Positions 49,483 through 61,015 of a DNA stretch of 64,000 nucleotides are shown here, in pieces. The stretch is from Cristatella mucedo (taxonomy: Eukaryota > Bryozoa > Phylactolaemata > Cristatellidae). The position numbers were made by a program, and so were the translations under genes. The stretch covers positions 21,048,501 through 21,112,500 of the forward strand of contig WPIO01000001.1 of NCBI GenBank assembly GCA_009760855.2, in the 5' to 3' direction. Position 1 is the first letter of the stretch. The number at the start of each line of letters is the position of its first letter. The notes below the pieces were generated by a model. The model was given only the letters and a program-made list of their open reading frames with translations. It made no database searches and was not told the origin of the DNA.

Positions 49483-52192
49483 GTAAGTAGATCGGTGTCT
49501 TTTAGTCTCGTACTGTGAGCCGATCTTAGTGCTCGTCAACCGAATGCTACTTGCTACTGCTTTGTAGCTGGCAGCATAGATCCTCTTGGTTTCAGCCTAC
49601 TGCATCGACACTCTGTGTTTGAAAGTGGATTTTTGTCGAACTTCCAATATATTAAGTGAACCAGTGTCTAGTTGCGTCGCGGCCAGCGTGCAAGCAGCGA
49701 CTCGTTTGAGCGATTGCAGTGCCGCCCGGCGAGCAGGCGCCAGCGTCGGCGAGGCATGATGTCCTCGGAGAACTGAAATCTTATTCTAGGCACTTTACAG
49801 ATGCTGTATGCGCAGTCGATTTTCGGTCAGTTTCCCCCCAGTGGACTGCTCAGAGTTAGCATCTCTTTTTTGTGTCATGGTGGTTATTCAGTGACGATAG
49901 ATTCTAGAACTAGTGAGCACTTGGGTTGAAATGTGAGTTTTAACCCCCATCTGCACTCTTCACTGTGAGTTCTTGTTACGTGATGGTCAAGTGCCTTTTG
50001 GCCAGCACACATCGGCATCTCAAGCCACAGGGGTTTTGATCCTTTCAGTGGCCAAGTGCAACTTCTTTCTCTCCACACATAATAATAATAATAATAATTC
50101 ACTTGATAAGCGCCCTCAGAGAACTTAATCTCTCTCTAGGCGCTTTACATTTGCTGTAAAGTGAAATGCAATTGAATGGTAAGTAAAATCATGCTTGAAA
50201 AACAAACGAAATGAATAATATGGTTAGGGGTGACACGCACAGGGTCAGCATGCAAATGTGGTTAGTGGCAGCATGCACAGTGTCAGCACGCATAAGCACA
50301 TCAAGGACGAATCACAGGGACCCACTAAATGCTGTCCTAAATAGGTGTGTTTTTAGGTTCCTTTTAAATGTGGTCAGGTCAGGGGATGTTCTGACGCAGG
50401 TCGGGAGGGAGTTCCAGGCTTTGGGAGCATATGAACTAAATGCACGGTCTCCAAAGGATTTAAGGTTTGTACGAGGTATTTCTAGACTGTTGGATTCCGA
50501 AAAGCGGGTGGCACGATGCTTGGCCTGATGGGGTGTTATATCTGACAGATAGGCTGGAGCCATAGAATGAAGGGACCTAAAAGTGAGCGACAAAACCTTG
50601 AAGTCAATCCGTTGCTTGACTGGTAACCAGTGCAGGTCGGTGAGAAGTGGAGTAATGTGGCAACTGCGACGCTCACGGCAGACAAGTCTAGCTGCAGAGT
50701 TTTGCACCAGCTGCAATCGCCTGATCGCACATGCTGGTAGGCCAGTAAGCAGTGAGTTGCAGAAGTCGAGACGGGATGTCACGAATGCATGGACCAACAT
50801 AGATGTGGTATCTTTATCTAAACAAGTCCGAATTTTAGCAATGTTATGCAGCTGAAAATAGGCGGATTTGACTGTGGAGCTGATATGGTCGTCTAACGAG
50901 AGGTCGCTTTGGAATATGACACCTAGATTTCGAGCTGATTCAACTGGAGATGGCATGAGGCTGATGCTGGCAGAGCCAATTTTGAGAGTCAGCCTGTCCA
51001 ATCTCTGGATCACACTGGGTTTGCCCATAACTAGTAAGTTAGTTTTATCATCGTTAAGTTTTAGAAAATTTGCTGCCATCCATGTGCGGATGTTATCAAT
51101 GCATCCCACCCGCATGTCTGCGACAGCATTGCAAAACGGCCACGACTTGCCACCTTGTGTGGGTGGTGTGTGGACGCGAGCCGTGCTGGGCCTGCTCTCG
51201 GTGCGCGTCCACCATATTTTGTTGGTAGCTCGCTAGTTGGCTGTCGGCAAATCTCTTTATAGCTAACTAGTCTGACCAGCCAAGCTTCATTTTGTAGGAA
51301 ATCGACATTCTTCAACGTGTTGACACAGTCTGCTGTCCCCGCCGAGAACTTCCCGTTCTGCACCATCGACCCTAACGAGGCTCGCGTGGCCGTGCCCGAC
51401 CCGAGGTTCCATTGGCTGGTGGAGCACCACAAGCCCGCCAGGTGCAGCTGCGAGCGCCCGCGGGCAGCTGCCAAGCCCCCTGGCTGTGCACGGGCGTGTC
51501 GCTTCCGGCTGTCGCCCAGCACGGGGTGTGCTCGAACTGGCGTGCTAGCCTTACCAGAGCGTCTGCTGCTGCTCAGGCTTCCCGTGCCCCCCCCCCCCGA
51601 GCCTTCCGGTGGCAGCTGCAGTTTATCTCGTGACCTCGCTTGGCGAGCCAGCCATCCTCGCGATCGTCAGCTACTGCCTGGTCGGTGTCTGGAGTGGTGA
51701 GCGCAGTCGGCGGATGAGGGGAGGGGGAGGGGCTGCCGGTTGTCGACGTGACTGGCTTCACCAAGAGGGCGCTTGGTGGCGAGCTCCACGCGGGCAGCCT
51801 ATTGCGGTGCGGTGCCGCTAGAGCGGTTTCGCGTGTCTAGTCGATGCAAGTCGAGCAGCAGGCTAGCGGGCTTTTTGTCGGTCACCTGACCCAGTTGGTG
51901 CTGTCGCCTCTGCTTGCTGCTCCTCATCCCGATAGCTGCAGCAAGTCAAAGCCTCAGCAGGCTCAGCCTCCTTTGCTGCAACCGTGCCAGCCACCTGCTG
52001 TTCTTGTGTGCCCACACCGTGAGACCACCCGGTGGGAGTTCACCTTTCACTTATCAGGTTCTGATGGATTGATAAGGTTCCAAGGTCAAGGTGAATATAC
52101 TTGTCGACCGAGGTCGTGGGCTTTAGCCCCGTGGCATATGTAAAGTGCCTGAATAGAGATTAAGTTCTCTTAGTGAGCTATACAAATGAATA

Positions 52193-52235
<43 letters not shown>

Positions 52236-55200
52236 TAACCGATCATGTGCAGTCCGTGCTATGTGGCTGCCAAGTCTCTCTCATCCAGCAGACCGGTCAC
52301 CCGTGAAGTTCCACATGGCTGAATTCTTGGCCCTTTGCTGCTCTCTCTATTTATACAGAACCTCCCGGTAAAGTGATTCGAGCCGATGACGTCGCTTTCG
52401 CTTAGATGTCGGTGACAATCAGCTGTGCTTGGCGATCAAACCATCAGGGTTAGCTGTGATGACTGATAAACCGAATGCCTGCCTTGCAGACATTCGGTCC
52501 TGAATGTCGGTCAAATTCCTAAAGCTAAATGATGATAATAAAACATAAATCTACATGAAACCTTAAGCATGCGGCTGGAACAAGTTAATTTGCTTTTCTA
52601 ATTGGTGATGCTGTTGTGTGACTATAATCGAATGTGCACAATTTAGGTGTCCTGTTGGATGACTGCTTGACAAGTTTTATTCAGAAGACTTCCTCCGAAG
52701 CTAGTCGTCATGTTTGATTTGTGTATGATTAGGGACTACTTACCGTGGTGGCTGGATCATGATCATGCTAGGATTACTTACCGTGGTGGCTGGACCGTGA
52801 TTCTACTGGCTTCCTGGTTCTGTCTAGCCGATACTGAGACCTTGCTAGAATAATAAATTACTGTTCCATCCTTTCACTTTAAGCATATTGGCAGCAGAAG
52901 CTTTACTGAGTAAATCCTAGACTGTGGAACTCACTTCAGTAGTTCTTATATAATGATATTTTCTATCCTGTTGTCGACCCTGTCACATCCTTTCTATCCA
53001 TATGTATTTACTTTCTCAGCTGTCCTGGCTCAGCTGTACACCTCACTTTTGCTGTTTTGTGAGATGAAGCTTACTGGATGCAGAAAGCCGTTTAGGCTTT
53101 CGATGGGCTGTAGAAAGCTCCCATCCCAAGTGTATCACCCACTTTAGCTGTGTGGATTGGTGGATTCAGAGACATGCTTGGTGCCGTCAACGTTTTAGCG
53201 ATTTCTATAACAAGGGAAATTCTGATGATAAGGACCTGTCACGATGGAAGTGGCTCAGATGCACCACCTCGTACTAATGCAGTATCAATAAGTTCTAAAC
53301 TTACCTTTTCTCTTGGCATTCTGGAGTAGGACAAATACATGATATTAGAAATACCTTCATGAAATGGCATAGAATCAATAAAGGTAAACCTCACTAAAAT
53401 CACACAGTAAAGTAAAAAAAATCAAATAAAGTAAAAGTAAAGTAAAATCACATCAGTAAATGAATAAATAATAATTAATACAGGTTAGCTGACTCAACAG
53501 CCTCATTTCTGTAGCAGTAGGAGAGCCTTCGAGGTTATCCCCCCACTTGCAGTGGACAATAAAGAAATGCCTGCTGCAGGACTCAAAACCCACTATCTAG
53601 GCCGTGAAGAGCGAGCACCTTGCCCCATTTCTCAGAAAGCTAGTTACGATTGCTGCCAAATTTGGAGGTGGTAGAATATCTAACTAGTGCTGAGAGATAT
53701 GCAAAGCAACAGAGATTTCTGCATTAGCAAATGCAAAAATCTGGGGTATTGCATGTGCGGTCGACCAAAACTGACAAATGAGAAGGCTCAATAACAAATG
53801 ACAATAGAAGTCTTGAAGAACTGGTATTCTTATCTGAATAAGTTTTGCTGTGCCTCTTTAACTTTTGACTGGGCTTATTAACCAAGCATTCTTAGGTTAC
53901 CCGAGCAAGGTATACACTCCAGTATTGTACGCCCATCATAAACCTTAGGTTTCTAAAAGGAAAAGTTAAGCCTACTGCAATCTGCAAGCAACCGTGTGCA
54001 CAGGACCTTGGCTGACTGGCAAAGAATTGTGTAGACTGATGAGTTGGAAGTTCACCTTTTTTGATACTTGTAAGAGAGTTTATGTGCATCAATGAAGCTT
54101 ACCACGATGACTGCCTTTGAAAGGCTGTTAAGTTTTGCAGTTGTGGAGTGATGGATGGTACGTGACTGTTGCACAGGAGCTAGTGCTAGAACTCTCTATT
54201 GCATAGAAGGCATTACGAACTAGACATCATGAATGCGTGGGAATCGTAGAAGAATTATTTTGGTATTGTGAGTGACATAGCCCCCCCCCCGTGGGTTAGA
54301 TTTTATTTAATGGCATGATACCAATTGTAAGCACAACACAGCCGATGAGAGTTTTTGGCAATGGTCAGGATCACTGGTTTTCTCTGATGACTGTATTGCC
54401 ATGATGGATCATTAGCACTGATCTAAACTCTACTGAAAACCTTTGGATGCCTTTGAGTAAATCATTCTTATCACCCAAGGGAGGTCTTATTTGAGGCTCT
54501 ACGGCAATACAGGCTAGAAATAGCACCATGATTATGCATGTAGATCATGCCGTCCGAGCCAACCTGCATATAGGAAGTGATTAGAAATCATTGTGGAGCC
54601 ATTTCCTATTAGCCTTAGTAATTTAATAAGTAAATATTGAAGCCTAGCATGTTTCCTAGTATGTTTGTCGACCACAATGAGAATGCGAAGCAATTCTTCC
54701 TGGGAACAATAGAGGTGAATGACCAGAGAAGGCTGCAAAAGATAAACGTCAATAGTTAAGTGGTTTCTGTTTTTGGTATGCACTGGCCAACCTTTTTGGA
54801 ATGGAGGTCCCATGGAACAGTATTAATCAAATTACAGCCTCGTGACGCATTTTGGAACCCGGGATTTACTGACCCGGAAGTAGAATAGATATTGCTCGCC
54901 ATCGGCTGTGCCACCGGCTCTTCTGGCAGCGTTCGTTTCACGAGAACTCTTTTTCTTTGCGTTTATGTGATGCTGTCCGTTAACTACCGTTGCTCTGCTC
55001 CATGTCTCTGTTGCAGTGCAGCCATAGGCCGCAATTTCTTGTTCCTCCATTGGATGAATAGCTGGGCCCGTGTATGTTCGTGTACCTGAGGATATTAGGT
55101 TGTGTTTCTGCTTTTGTCATTTATAGTGTGGTACCAGCATTTCTTAATGTTGTGGACATCGCAGGGCTCGTCAAAGGTGCATCTGAAGGGCAGGGACTCG

Positions 55201-57251
55201 GCAACGCCTTCCTGTCCCACATCAAAGCGTGTGATGCAATATTACACATGTCAAGTAAGTCCTTAGAGCATTTTGTAGTGTTCAGGGTACTATCTGGCTG
55301 CAGCATTTCTGACCTGAAGCCAACCTCTTGGTTGCAGGAGCTTTCGATGATGACGAGGTCGTTCACGTGGAAGGTGAAGTAAATCCTGTCCGCGATCTTG
55401 ACATCATATTCAACGAACTTCGTCTGAAGGATATCGAGCATCTTACTAAGCAAATAGATAGCGTAGAACGGGCGGTTCATAGAGGTGGTGATAAGAAACG
55501 CAAGCCAGAACTTGTAAGCAGTTCCAGTTCTTTCGAGAGCCCTTGTTTTGTCAACAATTGTGTTTCGTTATCTTGTTCTTGCACGTGCCTTAGCGTGCCG
55601 TTTTGATTGGCCCGTGCTCTCTCTCTCTCTCTCACTGTTTATTCTTGCTTCCTCTCTCACCCCCCCCCCCCCTGGTGCTGCCAGCTTGTGTATCTCTTCC
55701 TGTCGTTCGGCGTGTGTCCAACGATGCTTACTAACTGCTGATGAGCTTTTTACATACTCCATCCCGTTTTTTGTCTCCTCAGTCCTGCTTGTTGGTAGCA
55801 AGCAGACATCGTCGACGTTTGGCGATCCGTAGGTCACGGTGACCTCAGTAAACACTCCACCCGCTCTCTTCATCTGTTGCCGCCTAGGATTGGCCTGGTG
55901 TTAAGGTGCTCACCTTTAACGACCACTACCTTGGGCTTGAGTTCTCGTAGGGTGCTATTACAAATAAATAATCCTTTTTTGGGGTCATGCCCTGCTTACT
56001 CACACACCATATGGCAGCACTTACTGAGTTAGGTGCTAGATACTGACTTTTGGAGGCTATCGATCCTAGCGTGATCAGGCTAGCTGTGGCGCAGTAGCAG
56101 ACTGCTGTGACCTGTTACTCGTACTCTTGCTCATTTGGTATGTCGGTAACTACTTTGCTTAAGGACTGCCTTGCCAAGGTGAAGGAGTTGCTTGAGGTCG
56201 AAATGAAGCCGGTCCGCTTTGGCAAGTGGGATGCAAAGGAGATTGAAGTACTCAACGAGCACGTGTTCCTTACGTCGAAGCCCATCATCTATCTCATCAA
56301 CCTGTCGGAGACTGACTACGTGAAGAAGAAAAATAAGTGGTATGCCTTCCCTTCTCCTGCCTGTGGCTTCTGTGTGTGGCTGCCTTTCGGCAATATGCCT
56401 CAGAGCTGACTCGGCGGCGGCTCTTGCTGTACAGGCTGGCAAAGGTAAAGGCCTGGATAGACGAACACGATCCGGGTGCTGTCATCATACCGTGGAGTGC
56501 CGTTCTGGAAAACAAGCTGGCTGGCATGGATGCTGATGCTAAGAAAGCGTATCTCGAGCAGCTAGGCACAACGAGGTCCGTGCGCTGCTGCTTGTGACGA
56601 CGTCCTCGTGCCGAAGCCGTACTGTTCTCGAGAAGCCGAATGTGCCCCAAGCTTTTTGCGCCATAAATTATACACAAGTGTGTATGTTTGTGTGTGTGTG
56701 TTTGTACGTGCCTTGTAGTGCCCTTGACAAGATCGTCTTGAACGGCTTTAAAGCATTGCACCTTATGTATTTTTTCACTGCCGGAGAAGACGAAGTGAAA
56801 TCTTGGATTATTAAGGTAATGTTTGCATGTCACAAATAGTAGAGAGAGAGAGAGAGAGAGAGCCTGTTTGTGTCACATCAATAGAGCCAATTGGGAAAAA
56901 TTTACTGCTTGCAGAAAGGTACCAAAGCACCGCAGGCTGCCGGACGGGTTCACTCCGACATAGAAAAAGGCTTCATAATGGCAGAAGTGATGAAGTTCGA
57001 TGACTTCAAGGAGCTGGGCTCGGAGAATGCTGTTAAAGTAAATAGTGGTGCCGGAAGCTTATATGCAGACACTAGGCAAAACTGGCTGAGACGTGTGTGG
57101 TCCACATTGCCTCGTCACATTCTCTGCCCATCCATTTCAGGCTGCTGGGAAGTACCATCAGAAAGGTCGTGAATACGTTGTGCTGGATGGCGACATAATC
57201 TACTTCAAGTTTAATGCCGGCGCCGGCTTGGCTGGCGGCGGAAAGAAGTAG
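49382..57251 (+). CDS. OLA1: Obg-like ATPase 1 (nine exons, complete)
   Basis: OLA1 is a cytosolic P-loop NTPase of the Obg/YchF family that hydrolyses ATP and is tied to translation and stress responses. The nine spliced exons give 1197 nt and a 398-residue protein, near the usual ~396. Visible motifs are the P-loop GLPNVGKST (29-37), DIAG (G3, 92-95) and NLSE (229-232) in place of the GTPase NKxD, which in this family goes with ATP preference. The C-terminal TGS-type part holds [13 protein letters not shown] and GDIIYFKFN. The ATG at 49382 gives the expected MPPKK start; the base before it follows TTTTGCAG, so a 5'-UTR intron may end there. Intron 1 and intron 2 are filled with transposon remains. 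Confidence 0.96.
50080..51115 (-). mobile_element. LINE-C, 5'-truncated copy with intact C-terminal ORF, in OLA1 intron 1
   Basis: A 267-codon frame (50312-51115) is open from [16 protein letters not shown] through [20 protein letters not shown] to the [10 protein letters not shown] end. It covers the RT thumb and C-terminal region of a CR1/L2-like element. It ends in an (ATT)n tail at 50081-50099 and is antisense to OLA1. It is the least decayed copy in the window. Confidence 0.9.
51298..51441 (+). CDS. OLA1: OLA1 exon 2
   Basis: Acceptor CATTTTGTAG. It completes the P-loop ([10 protein letters not shown]) and carries [16 protein letters not shown], the switch-I region. It ends HHKPA plus two bases, phase 2. 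Confidence 0.95.
51442..52084. other. OLA1 intron 2, first part
   Basis: GC-rich, with a C9 run near 51590; no repeat family or exon recognised. Confidence 0.4.
52085..52232 (+). mobile_element. SINE-B fragment ending in (TA)n
   Basis: It has GAGGTCGTGGGCTTTAGCCC, then GTAAAGTGCCTGAATAGAG and TTAAGTTCTCTTAG. A (TA)n run at 52199-52232 follows. Confidence 0.72.
52505..53150 (+). mobile_element. LINE-D fragment, strongly decayed
   Basis: It shares CTAAAGCTAAATGATGAT, TGGTGATGCTGTTGTG and the GTGAGATGAAGCTTACTGG tail region with LINE-D at 47.1 kb. Confidence 0.65.
53484..53635 (-). mobile_element. SINE-A copy, decayed
   Basis: The minus strand shows GAGGCTGTTGAGTCAGCTAA and the internal body of SINE-A; the B box is mutated. 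Confidence 0.6.
53700..54540 (+). pseudogene. Tc1/mariner-like transposase remnant
   Basis: Across several frames the plus strand shows [11 protein letters not shown] (HTH/GRPR-like), [15 protein letters not shown] (the WTDESKF motif), and [14 protein letters not shown], a decayed form of SPDLNPIENLW. Many stops are present. Terminal repeats were not found. Confidence 0.65.
55127..55254 (+). CDS. OLA1: OLA1 exon 3
   Basis: Acceptor CATTTATAG, donor GTAAGT. It encodes [20 protein letters not shown] and [14 protein letters not shown], containing G3 and switch II. Confidence 0.95.
55338..55513 (+). CDS. OLA1: OLA1 exon 4
   Basis: It enters in phase 1 after TTGGTTGCAG and exits in phase 0 at GTAAGC. 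It encodes [20 protein letters not shown] and [11 protein letters not shown], the start of the helical insertion. Confidence 0.95.
55884..55975 (+). mobile_element. SINE-B fragment in OLA1 intron 4
   Basis: It has GGCCTGGTGTTAAGGTGCTC, then a shortened tail TTGAGTTCTCGTAGGGTGC. Confidence 0.6.
56164..56339 (+). CDS. OLA1: OLA1 exon 5
   Basis: It enters in phase 0 after TTGCTTAAG and exits in phase 2 inside a Trp codon. It encodes [16 protein letters not shown] and the G4-equivalent NLSETDY. Confidence 0.93.
56435..56575 (+). CDS. OLA1: OLA1 exon 6
   Basis: Acceptor TGCTGTACAG; phase 2 at both ends. It encodes [20 protein letters not shown] and the helical segment ending YLEQLGTT. Confidence 0.94.
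56719..56815 (+). CDS. OLA1: OLA1 exon 7
   Basis: It enters in phase 2 after GCCTTGTAG and exits in phase 0. It encodes [20 protein letters not shown] and DEVKSWIIK. Confidence 0.94.
56915..57037 (+). CDS. OLA1: OLA1 exon 8
   Basis: Phase 0 at both ends; acceptor TGCTTGCAG. It encodes [13 protein letters not shown] and [13 protein letters not shown], the conserved TGS-type region. Confidence 0.95.
57141..57251 (+). CDS. OLA1: OLA1 exon 9 with stop
   Basis: Acceptor CATTTCAG. It encodes [18 protein letters not shown] and IIYFKFN, then a Gly/Ala-rich end and KK before TAG at 57249-57251. Confidence 0.95.
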   Translation, partial: AAGKYHQKGREYVVLDGDIIYFKFNAGAGLAGGGKK

Positions 57252-57724
57252 TGCCCGGGTTCGGGCTGCTAGCAGCCACCGGCACTCTTGGTGCTCGGTA
57301 GCAACTTGCTGGGCTGCTCGTGGCAGTTGCCTTGTACTTGGTCATTTTGGCTACCTTCATACGTTCAGACATCTGGTTTTTTCTTCGCCTGCTTTGCATG
57401 GTCGACGCGTGGCTTGCATTCGGCTGTGCGGATCGCTACAATTTGTCGCCGATCTTCAGGCTGATTTGTATGGAGCAGCTGTAGACGGCGGTGCTGTACA
57501 TGATGCAGCTGTCACTGTGTCATTGCTGCAGGGAGCAATACAGCAGCAGTGGTTAGGTGCACTGATCTGTTGCTGCAAGTCTTACATTGCAGAGCTGCGT
57601 GCACGGCGTGCTGCTGAGTGTTTTGTTATGTTTGCTTACGTCCTCGGCCGCAGGTCCTCAGTCTTGTGCCCGACATATAAAGGAACGTCGAGTCGCAGGT
57701 GCTGCTGCATATCATCGTAAAGCG

Positions 57725-58205
57725 GAGACAGTCAAGTTTTTATGCTGACCCACTAGGTTCGCCACGGCTTGGCTACTTCGTACCTAGCTGAACTACTGCA
57801 CCATCTTCAGTCTCCTCGCGACCTTAGGTCCTGTATGGACAATAAATTAGCTGTTCCATTCCTACGATTAAAAACCGTTGGCGACAAAAGCTTATGCCGT
57901 GGAGGTCCTAGGCTGGAACTTAACATCCACGATTCTTACGCAACGTCATCTACTCTCCTGCTGCCGACTGGGGCACTTCCTTTCAAGCCGTCCTGAGCTG
58001 CTACTTCCATGTTACTCACAACCTCAACTGCCTTCCTGACTCCACTATGCTTCTCACTTTCTCTTTGTTTCGTGAGATGAAGTCTGCTGGCTGTCGTATG
58101 TGTGTACCGAGAGCCGCTTAAGCTTTGAGTGCTATAGAAGACTCTCCTGTGTAGAACCCACTCAAGTCTCTGTTGAGTTACAGATAGAGACATATTACAT
58201 CACAT
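57725..58205 (+). mobile_element. LINE-D 3' fragment downstream of OLA1
   Basis: Frames show ATSYLAELLHHLQSPRDLRS, LKTVGDKSLCRGGPRL and the shared 3' tail (CTTTGTTTCGTGAGATGAAG). It provides an AATAAA at about 57840 that could serve OLA1 polyadenylation. Confidence 0.78.
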
Positions 58206-59327
58206 TAACCAGGAGAGAGTGATGGCAGCCAAAGCTGCACTGGCGTTGCCTGGTGGGTGGATGCTATTCCGAGAGGTACGATGAAGCTCCGGGACTGGCT
58301 GGCAGTATTCTCTAGGCAAACGATGCAGAAATACCAGACGCCGAAAGCGATGGCATTTCGTGGAATAATCGGATTGTGTTGATACCGATTCCGAACAAGT
58401 TCGGCTAGCTATCTACGTAGCTTGGGCCTCCTTTACTGCCGTTAGACAGGATAAAGTAGCCTGGTTCACCTTCTTGACCAAGACGGACTGAAGCGAAGAC
58501 CAGGCGTCTTATCGAGAGTCCGTTTAAGTGCCGGCCTCTTTTGCATCGAATAAAATGGCAGGACAAGTATGTATGGAGTGCTAGCCCGAAAAATCCGAGC
58601 ACGAGACAGTACTTACGTTTTGAGTTTAGCCGAGTGTATTCGCTTTTAGTTGCACGAACCAATTATAAAATAGGAAAGTGTATTTTCTATTAAGTGAAAT
58701 ACAGAGGGGTTCCGAGTTATGAACCTATACGTTAATGGACTGGGTTCTTAATACGATCGTGATTTCCCGTAGGGTACTGTAGGAAGTTTTTAATTCACTA
58801 GGCGAAAAATACCTCTCTGCCGGACTAAAATAGTTATGTGTTAAAACAAAATAGAAATAAATACCAGCAAACTTTAACCACAGGAAAGACAAGAACGCAG
58901 AAGACTTTTCAACTTATTTGTTGGCTAAAAATAAAGAAGCACCTATGGTCATTTGATTTGTGTGGGCGTGTACACGCCTCAATGTTGTTCCGCCCCAGCT
59001 GGACACAAATCACTCCACCCACGCGTGCCACCACATGAGGCACAGCATTCGGGCAGCATTGGCTTACTAAGCCCAATTTAATTGTGACGGGTCAGCTTGG
59101 TCGTGTGACCTCGCTAGTCCTGCAGCGACCTACTTTCTCCCCTTCTCTCTCTCTCTCTCTCTCTTCTTTTCTCTCCGGAGCTGCTTCCACGATCGCTACC
59201 ACATTCGTATGCGCTCTAGCCCGCTTGTGTTTGCCTACGTGCAATGCAGCCGCCGTCGTCCACACCGTGACTCACTTGTGGGCGTTTCGTTCTTCGTTGA
59301 GCCGCCGTCGGGCCCGATCAGCCCCTA
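58206..59327. other. Intergenic, unrecognised
   Basis: A short (CT)10 run at about 59146-59163; otherwise no feature could be supported. Confidence 0.45.
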
Positions 59328-61015
59328 CACGAGTTCCAGGCTTTGGGAGCATACTAACAAAATGCACGGTCTCCAAAGGATTTGACGTTCGTGCCAGGTA
59401 TTGGTTAGCGATTAGATTCCAAAAAGCGGGTGGTACGATGCTTGGGTTGGTGGGGGAGTAGATCTGATAGCTAGCCTGTAGCCAGAGAATGAGGAGACCT
59501 AAACGTGAGTGACAAAATCTTGAAGTCGATCCGCTGCTTGACTGGGAGTAAGTATAGGTCGGGGAGAAGTGGTGTGATGTGGCAACTTCGACGCTCACGA
59601 CAGACGGGCACAGCTGCCGAGTTTTGCACCAGCTGTACTCGCCTGATCGCACATGCCGGTAGACCAGCAAGCAGTGAGTTGCAGAAGTAGAGGCGGGAAG
59701 TAAAAAAATCTACAAACCAATTTAAATATTATGTAACTGAAAGTAGGCAGACTTGACCATGGAGCTGTCACTATGGAACAGGATATCAAGATTTCATGCA
59801 CATGCAACAGGGATATGCTGGTAGAGCCGACTTTGAGCTTCATGATTGGTTTGCCTATAACTAGTAAGTTGGTTTTATCGTCGTTTAATTTGAGAAAGTG
59901 TGTTGCCATCCATGTGCTGATGTCAGCAATACATGCAACAAGGGAGTCGAGAGAATTCGACGTGCTGGAGGGCTTCGAAAAATCAAAGCAAAGATACAAC
60001 TAAGCGTCGCCATCTGCTTAGAAGTGAAAGCCTAAATTGTGCTTGGCGATCGCATTGGCAAGAGGAAGAGTATGAACAGTGAAAAGAAGCGGACCGAGCA
60101 CAGAGAGCCCTAAAGTACTCCGTGGTACTTCAGTGGTTCTTAGTAATGATGCATTTAACGTAGCGTTTAATCTCAGAGAACTCAATCTCTTCCAAGGCTG
60201 CACTTCTGTTCTTTGGGTGCTCGCGGTCCATTCGCATCATTCGCTGAGTACGGAGTCTCCTACTGAGACAGAACCTGATTCACAGTCCGAGTGACGCCCA
60301 GGTACGATGACAGGGTTTCGCTCGTGAAGGGTTTGATGATTGACAGTATCCCACGCTTCCGAAAGATCCAGCAAAACCAGCAGAGAGACTTTACCTAAGT
60401 CTGCATTCCTGAAATTCGATATATACACCCTAAGCAATGCTGACTCGGGAGAGATTAGCTCTAAAACACCGAGCGGAACTTGATTCATAGATTTGAATCT
60501 TCGAAGTAAGAGTTCGCGGGTCTACCAAAACTCGATCCAGTGTCGTTAATAGGAACGGTAGAAGGGAGACTGGGTCAAAGCTGCTCAAGTTTTCTTGGTA
60601 TGGTGATGCTTTCTTAATTAGTGGCCTCACTACAGCCTTTTTGAAACGGGCAGGGACATGACCTGAGGCTAATAATATATTTACTATGCTAGGTATGCAT
60701 GACAGCAGCAGATTTATGCATCGTAGAAGTAGCACAGTGGGTATAACAATAATAATAATAGCTGATTCAACAGCCTCTTTTGTATAGCGACAGAAGAGCC
60801 TTTAAGGCTATCACCACCGCTTGCAGCGGCGATGAAGAATCACCCACCGTGAGATTCGAATCCACCGAGGTCGTGAAAAGCAACTACCTTACCCAGTGAG
60901 CCATCACGGCTCACCGAGGGTATAGGGTCTAGAGGACAGGTATTCGTATTTAATTGGGTGATGAATTTCTGGATGAAGTCGCTCACGACCTCCTTCAATG
61001 TAAATATTGAGTAAG
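59328..61015 (-). mobile_element. LINE-C, long decayed copy, 3' part
   Basis: On the minus strand it starts at the APKAWNS region and runs back through [17 protein letters not shown] (about 59930) and an RT-core-like LLVLLDLSEAWDTVNHQTL (60488-60237). Its 3' tail is missing. A SINE-A is inserted at 60746-60917. Confidence 0.8.
60746..60917 (-). mobile_element. SINE-A, full length with 7-bp target duplication
   Basis: GGGTATA flanks it on both sides (60739-60745 and 60918-60924). The 172-bp minus-strand element runs from GTGAGCCGTGATGGCTCAC through a B-box-like GGATTCGAATCTC to CTGTTGAATCAGCT and an ATT tail. It sits inside LINE-C. Confidence 0.85.
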
